Positions 1 to 11,274 of a stretch of 64,000 nucleotides of DNA are shown here, one piece after another. Every line of letters starts with the position of its first letter. The first letter of the stretch is position 1. Both the position numbers and the translations under genes were made by a program. The notes below the pieces were generated by a model that made no database searches, was not told where the DNA came from, and saw only the letters and a program-made list of their open reading frames with translations. Origin of the DNA: Pseudomonas azotoformans (GTDB taxonomy: Bacteria; Pseudomonadota; Gammaproteobacteria; Pseudomonadales; Pseudomonadaceae); NCBI RefSeq assembly GCF_001579805.1, contig NZ_CP014546.1, positions 2,728,001-2,792,000 of the forward strand. Reading direction: 5' to 3'.

Positions 1-295
1 AGGCCGAGGCGGACGCTGCTTTCATCGCTTTCTCTGGGGCTTGTAGGACGGTGGCCGGGGATTCTCTCATAAGTTACGCCTGTCACCCTGCGCCACAGCG
101 GTGGCACCTTTGTGGGGCTCGGAATCGGGGAATGTTACTTTTCTGCACCAAAATGTACTTATTAATAAAAGATACATTATTTCATTGAAGGCGCTTTCCT
201 TCTTCCTGGCAAGATTTTTTCCGGCTGATTAAAACCATCTATCCCGTAGTTCTGGGCGAAATCCCCTGATTGCGTAAATGCTCCCGGAGAAAGAC

Positions 296-311
296 TGGCA
301 CGAAATCTGCC
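296..311 (+). promoter_or_regulatory. Candidate sigma54 (-24/-12) promoter
   Basis: The sequence TGGCACGAAATCTGCC matches the RpoN consensus TGGCACG-N4-TTGCA at all positions except the first T of TTGC and the final A. The GG and GC elements have the correct spacing. The expected transcription start is near 322, about 40 bases before the amidase start. RpoN control fits a nitrogen-source operon, but no clear NtrC-type upstream site was found. Confidence 0.5.
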
Positions 312-316
312 TTTGT

Positions 317-347
317 AAAATGTACATTTTATTAATATGTACGTTTT
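317..347. promoter_or_regulatory. Candidate operator: TGTAC palindrome and degenerate copy
   Basis: AAAATGTACATTTT at 317-330 is a perfect 14-base palindrome. It is followed by a related box, ATATGTACGTTTT, ending at 346, and a further copy, AAATGTACTT, lies at 151-160. The palindrome sits over the predicted transcription start of the sigma54-like promoter, a position suited to repression. The core is compatible with GntR-family operators, but no regulator gene is present in the window, so the protein that binds is unknown. Confidence 0.45.
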
Positions 348-362
348 ATGAGGGTCACCCTG

Positions 363-1685
363 ATGTCAGACGCCACATCAATGGCCGAGGATTTCGCCAG
401 CGGTCGCAGCGATCCGGTGCAAATCCTCGAACAGGCAATCGAAAAGGCGAGTGAGGTCCCGGCGGTGTTTATCAGCCTGACCGCCGAGCGTGCGCGTCGC
501 GAAGCCGAAGCCGCTGCCGCCCGTTGGCGCGCCGGCCAGCCGTTGAGCGTATTCGACGGCGTGCCCCTGGCTTGGAAGGATCTGTTCGACGTGGCCGGCA
601 GCGTCACCACTGCGGGCGCGGCCTACCGCCGCACTGCGCCTGCCGCGTTGCTCGACGCACCAAGCGTAGGTCTGCTGTGCCGCGCCGGGATGGTCAGTGT
701 GGGCAAGACCAACCTCAGCGAACTGGCCTATTCCGGCCTGGGCCTGAACCCGCATTTCGGCACGCCGCACAACCCCCATGGCACTGACCAACCGCGCATT
801 CCTGGCGGTTCGTCGTCCGGTTCAGCCGTGGCCGTCGCCGCTGGCATCGTGCCGATCGGCATGGGCACCGACACCGCCGGTTCGATCCGCATTCCCTCTG
901 CCTTCAACGGCCTGGTGGGGTACCGCAGCAGCAGCCGACGCTACAGCCGCGACGGCGTGTTCCCGTTGGCCCATACCCTCGATAGCCTGGGCCCGCTGAC
1001 TCGCAGTGTGCGTGATGCCCTGGCCATTGACGATCTGCTGCATGGCCGCACTCAAACCCACACCGCCCGCAGCCTCAAGGGTCAGCGTTTTGTGCTGGCG
1101 CAACAGGATGTTGAACCCGCTGTGCGCAACAACCTGCTGCGCGCCGTGGAGCAACTCAAGGCCCACGGCGCACTGATCGAAGAGCGCGAATGCCCGACCT
1201 TCCAGGCCACCCTCGACCTGATCAAACACCACGGCTGGCTCGGTTCCTTCGAAGCCTTCGCCCTGCACGAAGCCTTGCTCGACAGCCCTGACGCCGAACA
1301 ACTCGACCCGCGTGTACGCCGCCGCCTCGAAGCCGCGCGCACGCTGCCGGCCAGCCAACTGCTGCATCTGGTCGATGCCCGCCGCCGCCTGCAACAGCAA
1401 CTGGTCGACGACCTCGACGGCGCCATCCTCATCATCCCCACCGTCGCCCACGTCGCACCCGCATTGGCACCGCTGGAAGCCGACGACGACCTGTTTGTGA
1501 ACACCAACCTCGCCACCCTGCGCCTGACCATGCCCGGCAGTTTGCTCGACATGCCTGGTGTGAACCTGCCCAGCGGCCGCGATGCCCAGGGCCTGCCCAC
1601 CGGGCTGCTGCTCAGCGCCCCGACGGGGGAAGACGCTCGCCTGCTGCGCGCAGCGTTGTCCGTCGAATCCGTACTCAACGTTTAA
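363..1685 (+). CDS. Amidase-signature family amidase (AtzF/GatA-like)
   Basis: This is a cytoplasmic amidase of the amidase-signature family, about 440 residues. The Ser-cisSer-Lys triad is visible as Lys72 in WKDLFDV, the GGSSSGS loop at 148-154, and the nucleophile Ser174 in [10 protein letters not shown] chose the ATG at 363 rather than 348 because GAGGGT lies about 8 bases upstream. It is the first gene of an operon, with the imidase-like gene following 11 bases later. The family hydrolyses linear amides. Next to an imidase, a half-amidase role (opening dicarboxylic half-amides to release ammonia) is my inference. Substrate is not readable from sequence. Confidence 0.85.
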   Translation: MSDATSMAEDFASGRSDPVQILEQAIEKASEVPAVFISLTAERARREAEAAAARWRAGQPLSVFDGVPLAWKDLFDVAGSVTTAGAAYRRTAPAALLDAPSVGLLCRAGMVSVGKTNLSELAYSGLGLNPHFGTPHNPHGTDQPRIPGGSSSGSAVAVAAGIVPIGMGTDTAGSIRIPSAFNGLVGYRSSSRRYSRDGVFPLAHTLDSLGPLTRSVRDALAIDDLLHGRTQTHTARSLKGQRFVLAQQDVEPAVRNNLLRAVEQLKAHGALIEERECPTFQATLDLIKHHGWLGSFEAFALHEALLDSPDAEQLDPRVRRRLEAARTLPASQLLHLVDARRRLQQQLVDDLDGAILIIPTVAHVAPALAPLEADDDLFVNTNLATLRLTMPGSLLDMPGVNLPSGRDAQGLPTGLLLSAPTGEDARLLRAALSVESVLNV

Positions 1686-1696
1686 GGAGACACATC

Positions 1697-2575
1697 ATGG
1701 CTAAAGACATTCTCTGTGCATTCGGCGTCGACGTTGACGCCGTCGCCGGCTGGCTCGGTTCCTACGGCGGCGAAGATTCGCCGGACGACATCTCCCGTGG
1801 CCTGTTCGCCGGTGAAATCGGCGCGCCACGCCTGCTCAAACTGTTCGAGCGCTACGGCCTGCGCACCACTTGGTTTATCCCTGGCCACTCGATGGAAACC
1901 TTCCCCGAGCAAATGAAAGCCGTGGCCGACGCCGGTCACGAAATCGGTGTGCACGGCTACAGCCACGAAAACCCCATCGCCATGACCGCCGAGCAGGAAG
2001 AAATCGTCCTGGATAAATCCATCGAGCTGATCACCCAGGTCACCGGCAAACGCCCGACGGGTTACGTGGCGCCGTGGTGGGAATTCAGCAAGGTCACCAA
2101 CGAACTGCTGCTGAAAAAAGGCATCAAGTACGACCACAGCCTGATGCACAACGACTTCCACCCCTACTACGTGCGCAAGGGCGACAGCTGGACCAAGATC
2201 GACTACAGCCAGCACCCCGACACCTGGATGAAACCCCTGGTTCGCGGCGAAGAAACCGACCTGGTGGAGATCCCGGCCAACTGGTACCTGGACGACCTGC
2301 CGCCGATGATGTTCATCAAAAAAGCCCCCAACAGCCACGGCTTCGTCAACCCGCGTCACCTGGAAGAAATGTGGCGCGACCAGTTCGACTGGGTCTACCG
2401 CGAACACGAACACGCGGTGTTCACCATGACCATCCACCCCGACGTATCCGGCCGCCCACAAGTGCTGCTGATGCTGGAGCGCCTGATCGAACACATCCAG
2501 AGCCATGCCGGCGTGCGCTTCGTCACCTTTGACGAAATCGCCGACGACTTCATCCGCCGCCAACCCCGTACCTGA
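1697..2575 (+). CDS. Polysaccharide-deacetylase-fold hydrolase, probable cyclic imidase (PgdA-like)
   Basis: This 292-residue NodB-fold enzyme closely resembles Helicobacter pylori PgdA from memory and keeps the metal residues at identical numbers: Asp14 (GVDVDAV), His86 and His90 (HGYSH), plus His247 (TIHPDV). Known proteins of this subgroup include a zinc-dependent imidase from Pseudomonas putida of practically the same length, which hydrolyses cyclic imides to half-amides. The N terminus has no signal peptide, which argues against a peptidoglycan deacetylase role and favours a cytoplasmic small-molecule hydrolase. It has a good RBS (AAGGAG) and is flanked by an amidase and an MFS importer. 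Peptidoglycan or chitooligosaccharide deacetylase and allantoinase (PuuE) remain alternatives. Confidence 0.75.
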   Translation: MAKDILCAFGVDVDAVAGWLGSYGGEDSPDDISRGLFAGEIGAPRLLKLFERYGLRTTWFIPGHSMETFPEQMKAVADAGHEIGVHGYSHENPIAMTAEQEEIVLDKSIELITQVTGKRPTGYVAPWWEFSKVTNELLLKKGIKYDHSLMHNDFHPYYVRKGDSWTKIDYSQHPDTWMKPLVRGEETDLVEIPANWYLDDLPPMMFIKKAPNSHGFVNPRHLEEMWRDQFDWVYREHEHAVFTMTIHPDVSGRPQVLLMLERLIEHIQSHAGVRFVTFDEIADDFIRRQPRT

Positions 2576-2599
2576 CCCCTTATTCCTGAGGCGCGACCC

Positions 2600-3940
2600 A
2601 TGTCCATCTACAACAAGCTTGACCTGACTGGCTGGAAACCCCGGCAATTGACGTCCAAGGAGGTGCGTTTCGCCACCTGGATCGCGTTTTTCGCCTGGGT
2701 GTTTGCGGTGTATGACTTCATCCTGTTCGGCACCTTGTTGCCGGAGATCGGTCGGCATTTTGGCTGGGGTGAAGTGGAGCAAGCGGAAATCGCGACGTGG
2801 GTGGCGGTGGGCACGGCGGTGGTCGCGTTTGCCATCGGCCCGGTGGTGGACAAATTGGGGCGGCGCACCGGGATTATCTTCACGGTGGCCGGCTCTGCGC
2901 TGTGCTCGGCGCTGACGGCGATTGGCGGGGCGTGGGGTAAGTCGCCGCTGATCTTGATCCGTTCCTTGGGCGGTTTGGGGTATGCCGAGGAAACCGTCAA
3001 CGCCACGTATTTGAGTGAATTGTACGGTGCCTCTGAGGATCCGCGCCTGACCAAGCGCCGGGGTTTTATCTACAGCCTGGTGCAGGGCGGCTGGCCGGTG
3101 GGTGCTTTGATTGCCGCCGGTTTGACCGCGCTGTTGCTGCCGGTCATTGGCTGGCAGGGCTGCTTCATCTTCGCCGCGATCCCGGCCATCGTCATCGCGA
3201 TCATGGCGCGCAAGCTCAAGGAGAGCCCGCAGTTCCAGATCCACCAGCGCATCAGCCAATTGCGTAAAAGCGGCGCCGTCACAGAAGCGCAAAACGTCGC
3301 CGCCACCTACGGCGTGGATTACGACGAACACAGCAAGGCGGGCCTTAAAGCCGCGTTCCGTGGCCCGGCGCGTCGCGCCACCTTAGTGATTGGCGCGGCA
3401 CTGTTGCTCAACTGGGCGGCGATCCAGGTGTTCAGCGTGCTCGGTACCTCGGTGATCATCAGCGTGCACCACATCTCGTTCGAGAACTCGCTGATCATCC
3501 TGGTGCTGTCGAACCTGGTCGGCTATTGCGGTTACCTCAGCCACGGCTGGATGGGCGACAAGATCGGCCGTCGCAACGTGATCGGCCTGGGCTGGATGCT
3601 CGGCGGCCTGTCGTTTGCCGGGATGCTGTTTGGCCCAAGCAATATGCCGATGGTGGTCGGGCTGTACAGCCTGGGCCTGTTCTTCCTGATCGGGCCGTAC
3701 TCGGCGGCGCTGTTCTTTATCAGCGAGAGTTTCCCCACCAGCATCCGCGCCACCGGTGGCGCAATCATCCATGCCATGGGCCCGATTGGTGCGGTAGTCG
3801 CAGGTTTTGGCGCGACCCAGGTGTTGTCCGCTGGCAGCGACTGGCAGACCGCTGCGCTGTGGTTCGGTGCGCTGCCGTGCTTCCTGTCTGGCGCCTTGAT
3901 GTTTGCCGCACGTCATGTGCGTCCGGAAACCGTTCAGTAA
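2600..3940 (+). CDS. MFS transporter (metabolite:H+ symporter type)
   Basis: This is a 446-residue major facilitator with about 12 hydrophobic segments. The characteristic loop motifs are DKLGRRTG between TM2 and TM3 and GDKIGRRN in the second half. It also has a central cytoplasmic loop of about 80 residues, as in aromatic-acid/sugar:H+ symporters. It starts 24 bases after the imidase-like gene, and its stop codon overlaps the RBS (AAGGAG) of the next SDR gene. As the only transporter of the operon it is the likely importer of the imide, amide or carboxylate that the enzymes process. The substrate is inferred only from context. Confidence 0.85.
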   Translation: MSIYNKLDLTGWKPRQLTSKEVRFATWIAFFAWVFAVYDFILFGTLLPEIGRHFGWGEVEQAEIATWVAVGTAVVAFAIGPVVDKLGRRTGIIFTVAGSALCSALTAIGGAWGKSPLILIRSLGGLGYAEETVNATYLSELYGASEDPRLTKRRGFIYSLVQGGWPVGALIAAGLTALLLPVIGWQGCFIFAAIPAIVIAIMARKLKESPQFQIHQRISQLRKSGAVTEAQNVAATYGVDYDEHSKAGLKAAFRGPARRATLVIGAALLLNWAAIQVFSVLGTSVIISVHHISFENSLIILVLSNLVGYCGYLSHGWMGDKIGRRNVIGLGWMLGGLSFAGMLFGPSNMPMVVGLYSLGLFFLIGPYSAALFFISESFPTSIRATGGAIIHAMGPIGAVVAGFGATQVLSAGSDWQTAALWFGALPCFLSGALMFAARHVRPETVQ

Positions 3941-3950
3941 GGAGTGTTCG

Positions 3951-4712
3951 ATGAGCCGTAAAGTTGCCTTGATTACCGGTGCCGCCAGCGGCATCGGCCA
4001 AGCCCTCGCCGTGGCTTATGCCCGTAATGGCGTAGCGGTGGTCGGCGGGTATTACCCGGCCGATCCCTATGACCCGCAGACCACCGTCAGCCTGGTGGAC
4101 GAGGCGGGCGGGGAGTGCCTGATGCTGCCGTTGGACGTGGGTGACACCGCTTCGGTCGATGCACTGGCCGCGCAAGCCATCCAGCATTTCGGCCGACTCG
4201 ATTACGCCGTGGCCAACGCCGGCCTGCTGCGCCGCGCACCCTTGCTGGAGATGACCGACGCGTTGTGGGACGAAATGCTCAATGTCGACCTCACGGGGGT
4301 GATGCGCACCTTCCGCGCGGCAACTCGACATATGCATGCAGGCGGCGCGCTGGTGGCGATTTCGTCGATTGCCGGCGGCGTGTATGGCTGGCAGGAACAC
4401 AGCCACTACGCGGCGGCCAAGGCTGGCGTGCCGGGGCTGTGCCGGTCGCTGGCGGTGGAATTGGCGGCCAAGGGCATTCGTTGCAATGCGGTGATTCCTG
4501 GGTTGATCGAGACGCCGCAGTCGCTGGATGCAAAGAACTCGCTGGGGCCGGAAGGCTTGGCCAAAGCGGCGCACGCGATTCCGTTGGGCCGGGTAGGGCG
4601 GGCGGATGAAGTGGCGTCGCTGGTGCAGTTTTTGACCAGTGACGCGTCGAGCTATCTGACCGGGCAAAGCATTGTCATCGACGGTGGCCTTACCGTGCGC
4701 TGGCCGGACTGA
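3951..4712 (+). CDS. SDR family oxidoreductase
   Basis: This is a classical short-chain dehydrogenase of 253 residues. It has the dinucleotide-binding motif TGAASGIGQ near the N terminus, an NAG segment (VANAG), catalytic Ser in AISSIAGG, and the YAAAKAG Tyr-Lys pair. The C terminus ends in the usual [11 protein letters not shown] segment. The start at 3951 is fixed by AAGGAG overlapping the preceding stop codon. It is the first of two adjacent SDR genes, which probably carry out successive or alternative alcohol/ketone oxidoreductions on a product of this operon. Cofactor and substrate are not determinable here. Confidence 0.85.
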   Translation: MSRKVALITGAASGIGQALAVAYARNGVAVVGGYYPADPYDPQTTVSLVDEAGGECLMLPLDVGDTASVDALAAQAIQHFGRLDYAVANAGLLRRAPLLEMTDALWDEMLNVDLTGVMRTFRAATRHMHAGGALVAISSIAGGVYGWQEHSHYAAAKAGVPGLCRSLAVELAAKGIRCNAVIPGLIETPQSLDAKNSLGPEGLAKAAHAIPLGRVGRADEVASLVQFLTSDASSYLTGQSIVIDGGLTVRWPD

Positions 4713-4725
4713 TTGAGGAATGAAC

Positions 4726-5476
4726 ATGAGACAACTGGAAAACCGCCGCGCGGTGATCACCGGCGCTGGCAGCGGCATCGGTGCCGCCATCGCCCGTGCC
4801 TACGCCGCTGAAGGCGCGCGCCTGGTGCTGGCCGACCGCAACGCTGCCAGCCTCGCGGAAACGGCGATCACCTGCCGCAACCTCGGCGCCGAGGTGTTCG
4901 AATGCCTGGCCGATGTCGGCACTGTCGAAGGTGCCCAGGCGAGCGTTGACCGTTGCGTCGAACACTTCGGCGGCATCGATATCCTGGTCAACAACGCCGG
5001 TATGCTCACCCAGGCGCGCTGCGTCGACCTGTCCATCGAGATGTGGAACGACATGCTGCGCGTCGACCTCACCAGCGTGTTCGTCGCCAGCCAGCGCGCC
5101 TTGCCGCATATGCTCGCGCAGCGTTGGGGACGGATCATCAACGTCGCCTCGCAACTGGGCATCAAGGGCGGCGCCGAGCTGACCCATTACGCGGCGGCCA
5201 AGGCCGGGGTGATCGGCTTCACCAAGTCCCTGGCCCTGGAAGTGGCCAAGGACAATGTGTTGGTCAACGCCATCGCGCCCGGCCCGATCGAGACGCCGTT
5301 GGTGGGCGGTATCAGCGACGACTGGAAACGTGCCAAGGCCAAGGAACTGCCCCTGGGGCGCTTCGGCCCTGGCGGATGAAGTGGCGCCCACGGCGGTGCT
5401 GCTGGTCAGCGAGCCCGGTGGCAACCTGTTCGTCGGTCAGACCCTGGGTCCGAACTCCGGCGATGTCATGCCATGA
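4726..5476 (+). pseudogene. SDR family oxidoreductase (FabG-like), interrupted by a +1 frameshift
   Basis: This second SDR has TGAGSGIG, NNAG and YAAAKAG motifs. The frame opens at 4726 (RBS TGAGGA at 4714-4719) but meets a stop at 5379 straight after RFGPGG. The missing C terminus, LADEVAPTAVLLVSEPGG and beyond, continues in the +1 frame to 5476. Removing one C from the CCC run at 5367-5369 (GGCCCTGG to GGCCTGG) restores RFGLADEVAP and a normal protein of 249 residues. The lesion removes the substrate/cofactor-loop end, so the protein as written would probably be inactive. A sequencing error is likely, given five similar lesions elsewhere in this window. Confidence 0.8.
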
Positions 5477-5489
5477 GTGAGGTATAGCC

Positions 5490-5785
5490 ATGTGTGGACT
5501 CTGCGGCTTGCTCGGCGAAGACTTGCACTGGAGCGATCCTCTGGGCGACGAACTGCCCCGACGCCGCGAACGCCTGCGCCGAATCGCCGCCATCAATCAG
5601 GTGCTGGCGGTGTTCCGGCTTAAGGTCGAAGATTTCCAGGGGGCGTCGTATCTGCTGCTGGGCGCTACCGGCAAGCAGGAATTGGCTAGCGGTCTGGATC
5701 AACTCTGGCAGGCGGCTGAGACGATGCTCGGCCGTTCGCTGGATCCCCTTGACCCGCGCTTGCTGGATCATCTGGAGTCATCCGT

Positions 5786-5789
<4 letters not shown>
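5490..5789 (+). CDS. Small conserved-looking protein starting MCGLCG
   Basis: This 99-residue protein has no family I recognise. It begins MCGLCGLLGEDLHWSD, giving a Cys-x2-Cys pair at residues 2 and 5, and continues as a charged, mostly helical sequence. The start is supported by GTGAGG upstream. Its stop overlaps the start of the CobW-family GTPase (ATGA), indicating translational coupling, so the two may work together. The N-terminal MCG resembles class II glutamine amidotransferases, but none of the rest of that domain is present. One possibility is a client or partner of the metallochaperone that binds metal through the Cys pair, which is speculation. Confidence 0.7.
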
Positions 5790-6756
<967 letters not shown>

Positions 6757-6760
<4 letters not shown>

Positions 6761-7932
6761 TCACTCTGCGCGTCCTCGGCACCTCCGTCACCCTGCTTGA
6801 ATGCCTGCGCGTCCGTGCGGAACAGGAGCTGGGTATTCGCCTGGTCTACCAAGTACACGATGTCGAGCAGGCCCAACGCATCGCGGTGATGCAACCCGAC
6901 AGCTACGACCTCTACGACCAATGGTTCCACAACGTCGACTTCGTGTGGCCGGCCCGGGCCATCCAGCCTATCGACACCCGGCGCATCGCGCTGTGGCACG
7001 AAATCAATGATTTGCCCAAGCGCGGTCGCCTATCACCGGATGACCGACTGGGCAGCGGCAGCGTGCCCAGCGAACGGTTGTTCGTGCAGCACGACGGCAG
7101 CCTCGGCAGCACGGTCACCGAGCGCATCAGCATGTTGCCCCTGACCCACAACGCCGACAGTTTCGCCTACCGTCCCGAACGCTTGCCCGAAGGCTTTTGC
7201 CACGGTAATGAAAGCTGGGGCTGGCTGCTCGATCCTGCTTGGCGTGCACGCACGGCTTTGCAAAGTGATGCCGCCATCGGCGCGCTGGATGCTGCATTGG
7301 CGGTGCAGGGTGCGGGGCTGGCCAGTTTCAGGGACATCGGCAATATGAGCATCGAGGAGATCGACGTGCTCGCCGATATCCTGGTGCGCAAGCAGAAGGA
7401 GGGGCACTTTGCGGCGTTCTGGTCTGATGATGAAGAGGCGGCGCAATTGATGCTCAGCCCGAGTATCGATATCCAGAGCCTGTGGTCGCCGACCTTGATG
7501 CGCCTTCATCGCGCGGGTGTGAAATACCGCTTGGCGGTGCCGCGTGAAGGCTATCGCGCGTGGTTTGGTGGGTTGTCGTTGTCGCGACATGCGAAGGGGC
7601 CGGTGTTGGATGCGGCTTATGCGTATTTGAATTGGTGGTTGTCGGGGTGGCCTGGGGCGGTGATGGCGCGCCAGGGGTATTACATTGGCAATCCGGCGCG
7701 GAGTCGGGATCACTTGAGCAGTGCGGAGTGGGATTACTGGTATGCCGGCAAGCCTGCTCGGGAGGAGTTGCTCGGGAGTGATGGGTTGCCGTTGATTGAT
7801 GTGGGTGAGGTGCGGGATGGGGGGTCTTATGAGGCGCGTATGGGGCACATTGCGGTGTGGAATTCGGTGATGGATGAGCATAATTATCTGGTGCGCAGGT
7901 GGGGGGATTTTATGCGGGCTCGGTGTGTTTGA
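6757..7932 (+). CDS. PotD-like substrate-binding protein lacking a signal peptide
   Basis: This 391-residue protein resembles family 1 extracellular solute-binding proteins (spermidine/putrescine PotD type), with conserved-looking blocks such as SYDLYDQW, IQPIDTRR and the aromatic C-terminal half. It starts at the ATG that overlaps the cobW-like stop (ATGA). The N terminus (MITLRVLGTSVTLLECLR) is a first beta-strand and helix rather than a Sec or Tat signal, and no permease or ATPase gene is nearby. It is therefore probably cytoplasmic and may sense or buffer a pathway metabolite rather than serve an ABC importer. It is the last gene of the operon. Confidence 0.75.
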
Positions 7933-8243
7933 TTGATTGAGTACATATCCGTTTCTTCGGTAACGGCGGATATTGGTTCCGCTCTTACAGCGGGTCACTT
8001 TTGGAAAAGAGCCCGGAATGCCGGCCCAGCCAAAAGTAACCAAAAGGGCTCTTGCCCCAACACTCGGCACCTCACCTAGGCTCGGTGTGCCCGTAATCCG
8101 ACAGGGATTTGGGGGGCCGCCGCCACGCGCCATCCATGGCGCGGGGCGGCTAAACCGGCATCCCTGCCGGTTTACCCCCCAAATCCCTGCCGAATTCCGG
8201 CCAGCGTGTTTGACGGGGCGCCTAAGATCAAAATCAAAAACAA

Positions 8244-8270
8244 AGCCAGAGCCAGAGCCAGAGCCAGAGC
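8244..8270. repeat. Short tandem hexamer repeat (AGCCAG, about 4.5 copies)
   Basis: The hexamer AGCCAG is repeated four times plus a partial copy. It lies in the spacer between the arms of the long inverted repeat. Copy number could vary by slippage. Confidence 0.85.
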
Positions 8271-8305
8271 AGAGTGATATCTACCTGATATAGGAGATCT
8301 AAATT

Positions 8306-8392
8306 GTGGGAGCGGGCTTGCTCGCGAAAGCGGTGGATCAGTCAAAGATGTAATAGCTGACACCCCGCCTTCGCGAGCAAGCCCGCTCCCAC
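8306..8392. repeat. REP-type inverted pair (GTGGGAGCGGGCTTGC)
   Basis: GTGGGAGCGGGCTTGCTCGC at the left is matched by GCGAGCAAGCCCGCTCCCAC at the right, with an irregular centre. This is a typical Pseudomonas REP doublet, inserted in the centre of the larger inverted repeat. Confidence 0.9.
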
Positions 8393-8937
8393 ATTTGAAC
8401 CGAGACCGGCTTCAAGAAACCGGTCGGCTACCAGGCCGCCGCGCTTTTGCTTTTGATCTGGCGCGCCCCGTCAAACACGCTGGCCGAACGCAGGCTTGAA
8501 TCCGTGGGTAACCCGGCAGGACGCCGGGTTAGCCGCGCTGGGCCAAGGATGGCCCATCGCGGCGGCCCACGGATTCAAGCCGGAGTGAGGGAACACCGAG
8601 CCTAAGCGAGGTGCCGAGTGTTGGGGCAAGAGCGTTTTGGTTACTTTGCCGCTTTTGCAAAGTGACCCGCCGTAAGGGCGGAACCCATATCAGCCGTTAC
8701 CCAAATAACGGATATGTACTCAACTCAATCCCCAGCCAACCCATTGTCGCCAAAAAACCGCCACCAAACTCCCCGCTTTTATTGGGTGCACTTAACCCAA
8801 GTCCCAGCTAATCTCCTAAGACCTAATATTCAATCCAAATGGATATTTTTTTGACGCCAGGTCAGCAGTCGCAAGGAATGCACATGACAAAGGGACGTAA
8901 TGGCAGAGAGAGGCGAACGCTGCCAGAGGGCACTGCA

Positions 8938-11274
8938 ATGAGGTGGCGCCACACGTTCCAAACCCGCATCGCCGGGGTGCTGGCGCTGTTACTGCTGGTG
9001 GTGGTCGGCGCCACCTATTTCGCCGTCAAGACCGCCACCACCCGCGCCGTGGAAAACCAGGCGCAAGTCCAGTTGCAAACCGGCAGCCAAGTGTTCGAGC
9101 GCCTCATCGACCTGCGCGGGCGGCGCCTGCAATACGGGCTCGACTGGCTGACCGTCGACCTCCCGTTCAAACAAGCTGTGGCCGAAGGCAAGACTGTGCC
9201 GATTCTGGCTGCATTGCGTCGCCACGGCACGGGCATCCGTTCCAGCGAGGTCTTCGTACTGGACCTGGACGGCAAGGTCATGGTCAGCACCTTGCCCATC
9301 CTCACGCGCGGCCAGCTTTTCCCCTATGACAACGCCCTGCGCCATGCCCGGCGCACGGGCCTGCAGATGCTGATCGTGGCCTTGGACGGACGGCCGTATC
9401 TGTTGGTGCAGGATGAAGTGCTCGACGAGTTGCCCATCGCACGCATCGTCATGGGCTTTCCCATGGACAAGCTGTTCGCCAATGAGCTGCGTTCCATGAG
9501 CAATCTGGAGGTGTCGTTCCTCAGCGTGCAAAACGGCATCCCCGGCCCGCTGTACAGCACGCAGCCGGATGCTTACCAGGCCGCCACTCTCAGCCTGTTG
9601 CGCGAGGGGCATGTCGACCCCGAGCCGAAAATCCACTTGTTCTATGGCCAGCGGGTACTCAGCCAGGTGCTGCCGCTGGCCAACACCGACGATGGCGATG
9701 AAGTGCGCGTGCTGCTGCAAAGCCCACTCGACCATGCCCTGGAATCCTTTGCGCCGCTGGACCGGCAGTTCCTCGGGATTGCCCTGGCAGTGCTGCTGGT
9801 GTCGTTGGCCGGCGCGCTGTTTCTGGCGCGACGGGTATCGCGCCCGCTCAATGCCCTGGTGCAGGCGGCCGAGCGTATCGGTGCCGGTGATTACCGCACA
9901 CCGGTGCGAGTACGCAGTCACGATGAATTCGGCTTGCTGGCCCGCGCCTTCAATGCCATGCAAAGCGGCATTGCCGTGCGTGAGCGGCAGTTGGCGCATA
10001 ACGCCCTGCACGATCCATTGACCGGTTTGCCCAACCGCGCCCTGGCCATGGAGCGCCTGGGCAGTGCGATCAGTGCGCGACGGCCGGTGGTGTTGCTGTA
10101 CGTCGGCATCGAAAATTACCGGGTGATCAACGAAGGTTTCGGCCCTGAAGGCGTTGAAGAGATGCTGCGCGAAGCCAGTCGCTGCCTGTCCATGAGCCTG
10201 TTGGCCAGCGATACGGCGGCGCGTATCGCTGGCAGTGAGTTCCTGCTGCTACTGGAAAACACTGAGGTTGATCGCGCCGTGGCCCGCGCCGACCGTCTCT
10301 ACGCGCTGCTCACCGAGCCGCAGCGCATCGGCCATGACGAGCTGCGCCACGAAGTGAGCATCGGCATCGCCGCCTACCCGGCCGACGGCCAGCAAGTGGA
10401 AGAGTTGATCAGCCGCGCCGCCATCGCCCGGCATGACGCGGCCAGCCTGCCGGGGCATTTGCAGATCTACCAGCAGGACCGCGACCTGGCCCACCAACGT
10501 CAGATCACCCTGATTCGTGACCTGCGTCGAGCGGCCATCGAGGGTGAGTTGTTCCTGTGTTACCAGCCCAAACTCGACCTCAAGCATGGCCACGTACGCC
10601 AGGCCGAAGCCTTGTTGCGCTGGCAGCACCCGACCCTCGGCCAGGTGTCTCCGGCAGAGTTCATCCCCTTGGCCGAACGCACCGGCAGCATGGGCAGCCT
10701 GACCCTGTGGGTGATTGAAGAAGCCATCCGCCAGATCGCCGAGTGGTCGCAGCGCGGCATGCTGATCCAGCTGTCGGTGAATATCTCGGTGGATGATTTG
10801 GCTGATGATGACCTGGCGATTCGTGTCACTGCGCTGTTGATGCAATATCAGGTGGACGCCGAGCAACTGATTTTCGAGATCACCGAAAGCGCGATCATGC
10901 ACAACCCACAACAGGCCCTCAGTGTGTTGGAGCAGTTGCGCGGCTGCGGCATCAGTTTGTCGGTGGATGACTTCGGCACCGGCTATTCATCGCTCGCGCA
11001 ATTGCAGCGCCTGCCGGTGCAGGAGTTGAAGATCGACCAATCCTTCATACGCAACCTCGACAGCACCAGTGGCGACGGGGTGATCGTGCGCTCCACCATC
11101 GAGATGAGCCATAACCTTGGGCTCAAGGTCGTCGCCGAGGGCGTGGAATTCGCCCCCAGCCTGAAGCTGCTCAAACAGTGGAATTGCGACACTGCCCAGG
11201 GCTACCTGATCAGTCGGCCCTTGAATGCCATGGCGTTCGAGATGTGGATGCGTCGCGAACGGGTGCCGATCTAG
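8938..11274 (+). CDS. Membrane GGDEF-EAL protein with HAMP, likely c-di-GMP phosphodiesterase
   Basis: The protein is 778 residues from the ATG at 8938, which has GAGGGC upstream. Earlier in-frame starts lack an RBS. Order: TM helix (VLALLLLVVVGATYFAV), periplasmic sensor of about 250 residues, second TM, HAMP, GGDEF domain, EAL domain. The GGDEF signature is degenerate (AGSEF), so cyclase activity is unlikely. The EAL domain keeps EALLRW, DDFGTGYSSL, KIDQSF and VAEGVE, so hydrolysis of c-di-GMP is plausible. A close paralogue lies at 12125-14495, with the same sensor, separated by a cupredoxin gene. The ligand of the periplasmic domain is unknown. Confidence 0.9.
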   Translation: MRWRHTFQTRIAGVLALLLLVVVGATYFAVKTATTRAVENQAQVQLQTGSQVFERLIDLRGRRLQYGLDWLTVDLPFKQAVAEGKTVPILAALRRHGTGIRSSEVFVLDLDGKVMVSTLPILTRGQLFPYDNALRHARRTGLQMLIVALDGRPYLLVQDEVLDELPIARIVMGFPMDKLFANELRSMSNLEVSFLSVQNGIPGPLYSTQPDAYQAATLSLLREGHVDPEPKIHLFYGQRVLSQVLPLANTDDGDEVRVLLQSPLDHALESFAPLDRQFLGIALAVLLVSLAGALFLARRVSRPLNALVQAAERIGAGDYRTPVRVRSHDEFGLLARAFNAMQSGIAVRERQLAHNALHDPLTGLPNRALAMERLGSAISARRPVVLLYVGIENYRVINEGFGPEGVEEMLREASRCLSMSLLASDTAARIAGSEFLLLLENTEVDRAVARADRLYALLTEPQRIGHDELRHEVSIGIAAYPADGQQVEELISRAAIARHDAASLPGHLQIYQQDRDLAHQRQITLIRDLRRAAIEGELFLCYQPKLDLKHGHVRQAEALLRWQHPTLGQVSPAEFIPLAERTGSMGSLTLWVIEEAIRQIAEWSQRGMLIQLSVNISVDDLADDDLAIRVTALLMQYQVDAEQLIFEITESAIMHNPQQALSVLEQLRGCGISLSVDDFGTGYSSLAQLQRLPVQELKIDQSFIRNLDSTSGDGVIVRSTIEMSHNLGLKVVAEGVEFAPSLKLLKQWNCDTAQGYLISRPLNAMAFEMWMRRERVPI

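Larger units (their letters stand above)
1..347. other. Non-coding region upstream of the imide/amide operon
   Basis: I find no convincing gene here. From about 150 onward the sequence is AT-rich and carries repeated TGTAC-centred boxes (about 152-158, 317-330 and 338-346) and a sigma54-like promoter at 296-311. It looks like the control region of the operon that starts at 363. The first 120 bases are GC-rich and unassigned. Confidence 0.6.
7941..8717. repeat. Long imperfect inverted repeat with nested palindromes, non-coding
   Basis: The outer ends are perfect complements (GTACATATCCGTT at the left, AACGGATATGTAC at the right). Complementarity continues in blocks inward for about 270-300 bases per arm, for example GGTAACGGC, GCGGGTCACTTT, GCTCTTGCCCCAACACTCGG and GGCCAGCGTGTTTGACGGGGCG. 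Each arm contains its own smaller palindromes, such as CGCGCCATCCATGGCGCG and AAACCGGCATCCCTGCCGGTTT on the left and AACCCGGCAGGACGCCGGGTT on the right. No open frame here looks real. The whole gap of about 1 kb between 7933 and 8937 contains nothing else I can assign. Confidence 0.8.

Noticed and set aside
1682..3331. Long open frame on the minus strand (about 549 codons)
   Set aside because: It lies antisense to the imidase and MFS genes and has low-complexity, Gln/His/Arg/Asp-rich content typical of high-GC antisense frames.
8244..8270. CRISPR-like repeat
   Set aside because: Hexamer tandem units without spacers.
7933..8937. Insertion sequence with transposase
   Set aside because: No transposase frame and no target duplication recognised; only inverted repeats remain.
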